Assembly: GCA_030691805.1 (NCBI GenBank)
Contig: JAUYDP010000183.1
Span: 1 to 11,471, forward strand
Origin: Dehalococcoidia bacterium
GTDB taxonomy: Bacteria; Chloroflexota; Dehalococcoidia; JAUYDP01
Length of the DNA: 11,471 nt
Reading direction: 5' to 3'
Numbering within the stretch: the stretch's first letter is position 1; each line of letters begins with the position of its first letter. The notes beneath the pieces were generated by a model. The model saw nothing but the letters and a program-made list of their open reading frames with translations, had not been told where the DNA came from and searched no databases. Both the position numbers and the translations under genes were made by a program. Of this stretch, positions 1 through 5,663 are shown one piece after another.

Positions 1-138
1 GTTTCCTGTTTCAAATCACGTAGTGCGTTCGATGGGGTCCGACGAAGTCTAACACCTCGGCGTACTACTGGTCAAAGAAAGGTTGGAGACTGTTGAACAA
101 CACCTGGTCACGTAGCCGGGGCGTCCCTGACCCCGACC

Positions 139-162
139 GTCGGCATCGGGGACGATGCCGAC
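139..162. repeat. perfect hairpin upstream of the tRNA promoter
   Basis: Arms GTCGGCATC (139-147) and GATGCCGAC (154-162) are exactly complementary around the loop GGGGAC. No T-run follows on either strand, so it is not a typical intrinsic terminator. The rest of 1-206 holds no gene that I can support; the short open frames there lack ribosome sites and family features. It may be the end of an upstream transcript or a structured spacer. Confidence 0.5.
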
Positions 163-206
163 TACAGAAGCCATTCAACGGTCTCGATTGGCCCCGCCCG
201 GACAAG

Positions 207-235
207 TTGCAATAGGGGTATACGAGCGGTATAAT
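207..235 (+). promoter_or_regulatory. sigma-70-type promoter of the tRNA pair
   Basis: A -35 box TTGCAA (207-212) and a consensus -10 box TATAAT (230-235) are separated by exactly 17 bases. The expected transcription start is near 242, only a few bases before the first tRNA base at 249. The match and position make this the most convincing promoter in the window. It probably drives both tRNAs, since no second promoter is visible in the 48-base spacer between them. Confidence 0.85.
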
Positions 236-248
236 TCGCTTTGGAAAT

Positions 249-325
249 GCGCCCGTAGCGCAATCGGATAGCGCGTTGGCCTCCGAAGCCAAAGGTTGCG
301 AGTTCGAATCTCGCCGGGCGTACCA
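249..325 (+). tRNA. tRNA-Arg (anticodon CCG)
   Basis: The full cloverleaf can be folded by eye. The acceptor stem 249-255 pairs with 315-321, with a G-U first pair. The anticodon stem TTGGC/GCCAA (276-280, 288-292) closes the loop CTCCGAA, giving anticodon CCG (283-285), which reads CGG arginine codons. The T-arm GCGAG-TTCGAAT-CTCGC (298-314) is canonical. The discriminator A322 is followed by an encoded CCA (323-325). Confidence 0.95.
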
Positions 326-373
326 TTTCGGCAGTTACCGTGCCCAAACTTCTTGTAGGGCATGCTCAGGCTA

Positions 374-450
374 GGGCGATTAGCTCAGTTGGCTAGAGCG
401 TCTGTTTTACACACAGAAGGTCACAGGTTCAAGTCCTGTATCGCCCACCA
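374..450 (+). tRNA. tRNA-Val (anticodon TAC)
   Basis: The acceptor stem GGGCGAT (374-380) pairs with ATCGCCC (440-446). The anticodon stem TCTGT/ACAGA (401-405, 413-417) closes the loop TTTACAC, giving anticodon TAC (408-410), which reads GTA valine codons. The T-arm ACAGG-TTCAAGT-CCTGT is canonical, and CCA is encoded at 448-450. It lies 48 bases after tRNA-Arg and is probably co-transcribed with it. No clear terminator with a T-run follows. Confidence 0.95.
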
Positions 451-541
451 TTCCCCCACCACAGGGAGGATAATCCCCTAATTCTGCCTCTTAGTTCACG
501 CAGGAGAAGCAGCCCTGGTACGCCTCTGGTCTGCGCCAGGA

Positions 542-570
542 TGCGGTCTACCCGCACCAGCGGCTATAAT
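542..570 (+). promoter_or_regulatory. candidate promoter of the receptor-mutase operon
   Basis: A consensus -10 box TATAAT lies at 565-570, about 100 bases upstream of the receptor start. At 17-base spacing the -35 position (542-547, TGCGGT) is a poor match, so an activator may be needed if this is the promoter. That -35 position overlaps a small hairpin, TGCGG (542-546) pairing with CCGCA (552-556). This is a -10 match with weak support. Confidence 0.4.
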
Positions 571-671
571 AGGTCATAGTTGCCGTAGGAAGTCCGTTGG
601 AACATAATAATCTTGCCCGCCTCGAATTATGGTTGCGAAGGGCATGTCGGCCTTGAAAGGAGTTGGGATAT

Positions 672-2003
672 ATGGGATGGACCCCAAGGCGCCCTCTGGT
701 GGCGGGCGCTACGCTACTGTTGGCCCTGGCGGTGTTAACACTCTCCTGTTCGACCATAAAGTTTCCCACACTAGCACCCACCGGAGCCGCGCCACCAGCT
801 ACCCCAACTACTTTTAGCCCGAAGACGGAGGCGACCATACCGGCGGAGAAACCTACGGAGAATCCGGCTTCGACACTATCCACCCCACCCGTTGCCAAGC
901 CAGCCGCCAAGCCGATCAAGATCGGGTTCATAACCCCGCTTACCGGGCGGTTTGCGGGTTACGGCGCCCGCCAGAAGATAGCGGTCCAACTGGCCCTGGA
1001 TGATGTAAACAAAGCCGGAGGTATAAACGGCAGCCCCCTGGAAGTGATTACCTTGGATGACGCCGCCAACCCGCGGGAAACGAGCATCATGGTGCGTCGC
1101 CTGGCTACCGAGGACAAGGTCACTGCCATAATCGGGCCGTTCACCAACGCCGGCTTCGAGGTAGCCGCACCCCTGGCCAACGAGCTAAAGGTCCCCCTGG
1201 CCACAACTACGGCTACTAAGCTGGGTATTACCGACAAGAACCGGCCATGGGTCTTCCGTTTTGCCGGAATGGATACGGTATTCACGCCGAAGGCCATCGA
1301 GGGCTACAAGAAGCTCTATCCCAACGTGAGGATGATGGTTATCTCCGGCGATACCAAGGATGCAGTGAACGAGAATATCGTGAAGAATAACTATCCCAAG
1401 GCATTGAAGGACGCCGGGCTAGAGGTTGTCGAAAGCGTTCTTTTCGAGAGCGGCGCTACCGACTTCAGCGCCATAGTCACCAAGATCAAGAGGCTCAACC
1501 CAGAAGGCATCGCCTTTAGCTCCTTGACACCGGAGGCTGTCGGCTTCGCCAGGGAGGTTCAGAGGCAGGGGATTAAGGCCCCGGTGGTGGCGTCCAACCA
1601 GAATTGGGGAGGCCCGGAGATCTTCCTGGGCAAAGATGTCCTCGATGGCTGGGTTGTTTCCGGCGCTTTCGATGAAGATGCCCAGGACCCCCTAAGCAAG
1701 TCCTTTACGGAGCGCTTCTCCAGGATTGGGGCAGACGATCCCGCCGTGGGCAAACCCGCCTACGCTGGCAACGGGGCTAACGCCTACGACGCACTCCTGG
1801 CCCTGGCTGAGGTAATGCGCAAAGCGCAGATCACGTCTGACGTGGACATCCAGAAGGCCCGGACGGCTATACTGGAGGGACTCCTGAACTTGAAGGGATT
1901 CAAGGGGCTTATGGGAGAGATAAACATGCAACCCAACGGCGATATTACCACAAACAGTATGGCCTTTGTCGCCAGAAACGGGAAATGGACGCTTATAAAA
2001 TAG
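672..2003 (+). CDS. lipoprotein substrate-binding protein, branched-chain amino acid (LivK) type
   Basis: This is the extracytoplasmic receptor of a LivFGHM-type ABC importer, or an orphan small-molecule receptor of that fold, 443 aa. The ATG at 672 is chosen because AAAGGAG (656-662) sits 9 bases upstream; the earlier in-frame TTG at 663 abuts that site. Residues 1-26 form a signal peptide with Arg6-Arg7, a hydrophobic core and a relaxed lipobox TLSC, so Cys26 is the likely lipidated residue. Residues 27-80 are a Pro/Ala/Thr linker. From about 83 (IKIGFITPLTGRFAGYG) the Peripla_BP_6 fold runs to the end, including IGPFTNAGFEVAAPLAN and the late NGANAYDALLALAEVM. No permease or ATPase gene is present in the window, so the ligand is unknown; branched-chain amino acids, amides or short acids are all possible. 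The mutase gene follows after 15 bases, so the two probably form an operon. Confidence 0.9.
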   Translation: MGWTPRRPLVAGATLLLALAVLTLSCSTIKFPTLAPTGAAPPATPTTFSPKTEATIPAEKPTENPASTLSTPPVAKPAAKPIKIGFITPLTGRFAGYGARQKIAVQLALDDVNKAGGINGSPLEVITLDDAANPRETSIMVRRLATEDKVTAIIGPFTNAGFEVAAPLANELKVPLATTTATKLGITDKNRPWVFRFAGMDTVFTPKAIEGYKKLYPNVRMMVISGDTKDAVNENIVKNNYPKALKDAGLEVVESVLFESGATDFSAIVTKIKRLNPEGIAFSSLTPEAVGFAREVQRQGIKAPVVASNQNWGGPEIFLGKDVLDGWVVSGAFDEDAQDPLSKSFTERFSRIGADDPAVGKPAYAGNGANAYDALLALAEVMRKAQITSDVDIQKARTAILEGLLNLKGFKGLMGEINMQPNGDITTNSMAFVARNGKWTLIK

Positions 2004-2018
2004 CAAAGGAGGAACGCC

Positions 2019-3659
2019 ATGACTGAGCCTAGCGGACACTTCCGCTACAACACCTCCCTCATACCTTTGAAGCCTGTCTACGGGCCGGAGGACATCGCTG
2101 ACCTGGAGTACGATAAAGATGTGGCTGGCCCCGGCCAGTACCCCTTTGTTCGGGGCCTCTACCCACTTATGTACCGTTTCCAGCCCTGGATGAAAGGAAT
2201 GGTCAGCGGCTCCGGCCTGCCGGAGGAGACCAATGCCCGCCAGAAGCAACTCCTGGCGGAGGGACAGCGGGCCTACGGGGGCCAGCCTATGATCCATATC
2301 GCCTTCGACATGCCCAGCCATTATGGCTATGACCCCGACCATCCCATGGCCAAAGGAGAGGTGGGCAAGTGCGGCATCAGCCTCTGTTGCCTGCGCGATA
2401 TGGAGATGCTGCTGGAGGGGCTGCCCATCCAGGACCTCTACTGTAGCCTGAACGCCGATTGTTCAGGACACGTGATTCTGGCCATGTATATTGCCCTGGC
2501 CAGAAAGCGAGGCATCCCGCTGGATAGACTGAGCGGGGTGGTGAATAACGGCCACCTGAAGGGATATATGGGGGACAATATGTCCCGATTCCCCTCCAAG
2601 GCAGCGCTGGATATGACTGTGGACACGGTCAAGTTCTGCGCCAAGCATATGCCCAATTTCCTACCCGTCACTATCGTTGCCTACAACCTGCGGGACACCG
2701 GTATGACGGCGGCGCAGGAGATCGCCTTCAACATGGCCATGGGACTGGAGATCGTCAAAGCGGGTGTGGCCTCGGGCATGGAGGTGGACCAGTTCGCAGG
2801 TAATATCTCCTGGTTCTTCGCCAGCCATAATAACTTCTTTGAAGAGGTCTGCAAATTGCGAGCGGCCCGCAAGGTTTGGGCACGGCTTATGCGCGATCGC
2901 TTTGGCGCTCGGAACCCCAAGACCTGGCGGCTCAAGGTATGGGCCCAGACCTCCGGCTCCACCCTCACCCGCCAGGAGCCTCTGAACAACATCGCTCGGG
3001 TGGCGCTACAGGCTCTGGCTGCGGTGCTGGGAGGAGTCCAGGGAATCGCCACCACTTCCTACGATGAGGCTATTTCCCTTCCCACAGCCGAGGCCCAGCG
3101 GGTAGCCCTACATACTCAGCACGTCATCGAACATGAGACTGGGGTAGCCGACGTGGCCGACCCTCTAGGAGGCTCATATTACGTGGAATGGCTTACCAGG
3201 GAAATGGAGATACGAATACAGGAGCTTCTGGACAAAATTGATGGAATGGGGGGCTATCTGGCAGCCCTGGAGAACGGCTTCATCCCAAGGGAGGTATCTA
3301 ACAGCGCCATGCGATACCAGCAGGAGATAGAGCGGGGAGAAAGGGTTGTGGTAGGAGTGAACCTTTACATCTCGGAGGATGCCATGCCTGTGGAGCCGTT
3401 CAACCACAACCCGCGTGCTGAAGAGATCGCGGTGGAACGGGTAAGGAAGCTGAGGCAGGAGCGGGACGACGGGCGGGCGCAGGAGCCCCTGGAGACGATA
3501 CGAGCGGCTGCCCGGTGCGGGGAACCCATGATGCCGGCATTGATCGAGGCAGCGGCGGCCAATTCCACCCTGGGCGAGATGATGGGAGCGCTACAGGACG
3601 TTTTCGGGGAATGGGACCGCAAGCCGGTACTGGCTCAAGGTAGCTCGGCCCCTTGCTAG
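2019..3659 (+). CDS. acyl-CoA mutase (methylmalonyl-CoA mutase family) catalytic subunit, divergent active site
   Basis: This is the TIM-barrel subunit of a B12-dependent acyl-CoA mutase, 546 aa, the usual size of stand-alone large subunits. The start is secure: AAAGGAGG (2005-2012) lies 6 bases before the ATG. Family landmarks include PWMKGMVSGSGLPEETN (56-72), IAFDMPSHYGYD (94-105), LKGYMGDN (180-187), KLRAARKVWA (279-288), AQTSGSTLT (309-317) and DPLGGSYYVE (381-390). No DxHxxG cobalamin-binding domain is present, so a small B12 subunit must be encoded elsewhere. Aligned by eye to Propionibacterium methylmalonyl-CoA mutase, Tyr89 becomes Val62, Gln197 becomes Asn176, Arg207 (which binds the substrate carboxylate) becomes Asp186, and His244 becomes Asn223. 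Methylmalonyl-CoA is therefore an unlikely substrate. It is translated with the receptor gene just upstream. Its TAG stop lies inside the terminal repeat of the following element. The family assignment is firm and the reaction is unknown. Confidence 0.9.
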   Translation: MTEPSGHFRYNTSLIPLKPVYGPEDIADLEYDKDVAGPGQYPFVRGLYPLMYRFQPWMKGMVSGSGLPEETNARQKQLLAEGQRAYGGQPMIHIAFDMPSHYGYDPDHPMAKGEVGKCGISLCCLRDMEMLLEGLPIQDLYCSLNADCSGHVILAMYIALARKRGIPLDRLSGVVNNGHLKGYMGDNMSRFPSKAALDMTVDTVKFCAKHMPNFLPVTIVAYNLRDTGMTAAQEIAFNMAMGLEIVKAGVASGMEVDQFAGNISWFFASHNNFFEEVCKLRAARKVWARLMRDRFGARNPKTWRLKVWAQTSGSTLTRQEPLNNIARVALQALAAVLGGVQGIATTSYDEAISLPTAEAQRVALHTQHVIEHETGVADVADPLGGSYYVEWLTREMEIRIQELLDKIDGMGGYLAALENGFIPREVSNSAMRYQQEIERGERVVVGVNLYISEDAMPVEPFNHNPRAEEIAVERVRKLRQERDDGRAQEPLETIRAAARCGEPMMPALIEAAAANSTLGEMMGALQDVFGEWDRKPVLAQGSSAPC

Positions 3660-3819
3660 TGCTTAGTTGCAAGAAGTTCACGTCCTTTTGAATGCGGGTT
3701 GAGACCCTTCGCTATACTCAGGGTGACACGGTGGGAAATGTCATTGCTACCAAAAACCAGCGGGTGTCTTCGGCCTGGCCCATGCGAGCACAGACATCTT
3801 GGTCTTCTGTACTGTCACG

Positions 3820-3858
3820 AGGGGCATGATGATCCTGAGGGTAGCTCTTCATGCCCCT
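3820..3858. repeat. GGGGCATGA hairpin inside element A
   Basis: AGGGGCATGA (3820-3829) pairs exactly with TCATGCCCCT (3849-3858) across a 19-base loop. A further GGGGCATGA lies at 3872-3880, and ATGCCCC/GGGGCAT recur at 3895-3901 and 4021-4027, so this short word tiles the centre of the element in both orientations. Confidence 0.6.
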
Positions 3859-3891
3859 TTGAGGTACAACCGGGGCATGAAAATAGATCCA

Positions 3892-4030
3892 CGTATGCCC
3901 CAGCGCTTTAGCCTGGGGTGGGTTTGCGTTCCCCAGATACGAGCTCGTCTCTGACTCGGGTGGGGCAGGCAGCCAGCGCTTTAGCCTGGGGTGGGTTTGC
4001 GTTCCCCAGGCTAAAGCGCTGGGGCATACG
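3892..4030. repeat. 37-bp direct repeats nested with a 27-bp perfect inverted repeat
   Basis: A 37-base sequence occurs twice without change at 3900-3936 and 3973-4009, 73 bases apart. Bases 4004-4030 are the exact reverse complement of 3892-3918 (27 bases). The second direct copy also forms its own 19-bp stem, 3973-3991 with 4004-4022, around the loop TGGGTTTGCGTT. The distal arm can thus pair with either upstream copy, giving two mutually exclusive structures. No T-run follows either stem. Confidence 0.85.
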
Positions 4031-4191
4031 GTCCGATCGGGCCCACTGAACTATTTTTCACAGTAGCGAAGAACCTCGATTAGCACACCGATTTATGCAA
4101 GCAAGCACTAGTGACCGGAGATTCGACGGTGCTTAAACGAAGCAGTTGACCTACGATGGGAAGCAGGGCCCAATAAAGTAGCGCCGGTTAA

Positions 4192-5514
4192 CTAATTTGC
4201 TCCGGGCTTATACCGGTTTTGAATATCTTCCACCACTACCCTGGCCGTCTCGGCGGCGGAAGGGGTGCCGGAGTACCAACCTGGTAACTTAGCGCCGTCA
4301 CCAACATTGTAAAGGCCCTCTATAGACGTCTTCTGTCCCACATCGTAGCCCGGCCAGGAGTGTACAGCCGGCCAATCGCCGTGGAAGCATTCGGCGGCCA
4401 GGATGCGGCCGTGCTTGTCGAAGGCCTCGCCGACAATATCCCGAACGTCCTGGATGTTCATCTCGATTTCTTTCTTCAAGTCAACCGGACCCAGCGAGTC
4501 GGTGAAGGCGCTGAATGCCTCCAGGTAGTGCATGCCTTTAGGCGCCAGCTCAGGGCACGTGAGGGTTGTCTGGAACATCAGACAAACGCGACGGGTATTG
4601 ACTGGAATGAAGGCACCCGGATGTTGAATGAGCGGCCGGTCGCTCGCAACGAAAAGGGCAACGACAGGGCCGGGACGTATTTTTTGGTCCACTTCCATCA
4701 AGTAACCCCGTTCGAAGTTCTCCCGTCCTGCCAGCCCAATAGTATTCTTGGGACCAGCATTGCTTATAACTACCTTCGCCCCCACCTCTACCTGGCCGCC
4801 GGGTCGGTCAATAACTAGCCCGGTGGCTGTCCATTTGGCGACCAGGATCCGTTTGGCGGAAGCATTATTCCAGATCGTCCCCCCGTTCTTCCGGACCACA
4901 TCGGCCAGGCTTTCGATCATATTGATATTCCCGCCCTCACAGATTCCAAAGTCCCGATAGCCTCCGGTTTTCAGGAACTGGATAAACGCCCCCGCCGGCA
5001 CCTCCCAGGCGTTGATCACCAACATGGCGGCTATTACCCCCTGCATCGCGCCGTGGATATTCGGGTCACTGGTATATTGGGCCAACCAATCTCTGAAGGA
5101 AATGGACATGGAAGGCTCTTCCCACATCATGGCCCGTTTCATCATGCTCATGACCTTTTCGGCGTCCCGCTCATCTGCGGCGACGTGATGCAGCAGCCAG
5201 CGGAGCCCACCTCTCGGAGGCATGGTATAGGTCTTACCATCAACGTGATAGGCCAACTGGGGGTCTGGCCTTTTTATAGGGAAGGCCGCGCCTACATCCA
5301 GGAAGGTTTGCTCCAGGGGACCGCTCTTCTCGATGCCAATGGCGCCTGTGCTGAGGAGATAGCCATTTAAGTTTACAGTGGAGCAGCGCCCCCCTAACAT
5401 TCGGAAGCGTTCCGTCACCAACACCTTGTACCCACTCTTCGCCAGCCTGGCGGCGGCCGATAATCCACCGATTCCGGAGCCGATTATAGCTACGTCGTAC
5501 ATTTCCTTTGTCAT
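4192..5514 (-). CDS. FAD-dependent oxidoreductase, phytoene desaturase / amine oxidase superfamily
   Basis: This is a flavoprotein of the CrtI/NAD(P)-binding Rossmann superfamily, 440 aa, slightly shorter than typical carotenoid desaturases. The N-terminal dinucleotide fold reads YDVAIIGSGIGGLSAAARLA (6-25) with Glu35 placed to bind the FAD ribose, followed by the GGRCSTVNLNGYLLSTGA segment (41-58). The C-terminal FAD motif is LYNVGDGAKLPGWYSGTPSA (401-420). A GTG 27 bases upstream (5541) also fits the frame, but the mapped promoter would start transcription at about that base, and GAGAGGA sits just before the ATG at 5514, so the ATG is preferred. It is transcribed away from the adjacent sensor kinase. 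No carotenoid biosynthesis neighbours are present, so desaturation of a carotenoid is only one option; saturase or general dehydrogenase activity on a hydrophobic substrate is equally possible. Confidence 0.85.
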   Translation of the reverse strand: MTKEMYDVAIIGSGIGGLSAAARLAKSGYKVLVTERFRMLGGRCSTVNLNGYLLSTGAIGIEKSGPLEQTFLDVGAAFPIKRPDPQLAYHVDGKTYTMPPRGGLRWLLHHVAADERDAEKVMSMMKRAMMWEEPSMSISFRDWLAQYTSDPNIHGAMQGVIAAMLVINAWEVPAGAFIQFLKTGGYRDFGICEGGNINMIESLADVVRKNGGTIWNNASAKRILVAKWTATGLVIDRPGGQVEVGAKVVISNAGPKNTIGLAGRENFERGYLMEVDQKIRPGPVVALFVASDRPLIQHPGAFIPVNTRRVCLMFQTTLTCPELAPKGMHYLEAFSAFTDSLGPVDLKKEIEMNIQDVRDIVGEAFDKHGRILAAECFHGDWPAVHSWPGYDVGQKTSIEGLYNVGDGAKLPGWYSGTPSAAETARVVVEDIQNRYKPGAN

Positions 5515-5546
5515 ATAGTCCTCTCTGACTGACGCTTTCACGTGTC

Positions 5547-5576
5547 ATTTTAGGGCTGCCTTGGCAGCTATGTCAA
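5547..5576 (-). promoter_or_regulatory. promoter of the FAD oxidoreductase with a dyad in its spacer
   Basis: On the minus strand the -35 is a perfect TTGACA (5576-5571) and the -10 is TAAAAT (5552-5547), with an 18-base spacer. The spacer contains the inverted repeat GCTGCC-TT-GGCAGC (5555-5568), whose centre coincides exactly with the centre of the spacer. A regulator bound there would sit between the two promoter elements. The geometry recalls MerR-type activation or simple steric repression. The binding protein is not identified; the neighbouring response regulator is a candidate. Confidence 0.75.
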
Positions 5577-5606
5577 ATTGAGAAACATACTAGTCAGTTT
5601 ACGTCA

Positions 5607-5615
5607 TGTTATAAT
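5607..5615 (+). promoter_or_regulatory. extended -10 promoter of the sensor kinase operon
   Basis: The sequence TGTTATAAT combines a consensus TATAAT (5610-5615) with the TGn extension of extended -10 promoters. No good -35 box occurs at 16-18 bases, which is acceptable for this class. It lies about 50 bases upstream of the kinase ATG and back to back with the oxidoreductase promoter, so a protein bound between them could control both directions. Confidence 0.65.
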
Positions 5616-5663
5616 GCATATACCTTTTGGCTGGCGGGGGGTAGATGAAATTGGGTAGATACA

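Larger units (their letters stand above)
3656..4111. mobile_element. MITE-like non-coding element, copy A (456 bp)
   Basis: The ends are imperfect terminal inverted repeats: 3656-3673 begins CTAGTGCTTAGTTGCA, and the reverse complement of 4094-4111 begins CTAGTGCTTGCTTGCA, matching at 14 of 16 positions. Both outer arms match copy B at 8754-8918 in reverse orientation: roughly 3656-3743 and 4064-4111. The roughly 320 bases between them are absent from B and hold long hairpins and direct repeats, listed separately. No transposase or plausible gene is present. CTAG at both edges might be the target-site duplication. It may be a MITE mobilised in trans or a dispersed intergenic repeat; the call as a mobile element is an inference from its structure. 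Confidence 0.6.

Noticed and set aside
162..363. Minus-strand frames across the tRNA-Arg gene (for example the GEIRTRNLWLRRPTRYPIALR-type peptide)
   Set aside because: This is the well-known spurious translation of an antisense tRNA; the tRNA fold fully explains the sequence.
1692..2342. 216-residue minus-strand frame spanning the receptor/mutase junction
   Set aside because: It overlaps two well-supported genes and their intergenic ribosome site and shows no recognisable domain.
3699..3911. 70-residue plus-strand frame within element A
   Set aside because: It consists of the element's repeats, has no ribosome site and ends in the hairpin arm; it is not a plausible gene.
3973..4022. Long hairpin as intrinsic terminator for the mutase or the oxidoreductase
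   Set aside because: No T-run follows the stem on either strand, so the canonical signal is missing.
3892..4030. CRISPR-like array suggested by two identical 37-bp repeats
   Set aside because: There are only two copies, the 36-base interval contains related repeat words, the repeats form one long palindrome with a third arm, and no cas genes are nearby.
4360..4818. 152-residue plus-strand frame inside the FAD oxidoreductase gene
   Set aside because: It is antisense to conserved flavoprotein sequence and has no family features.
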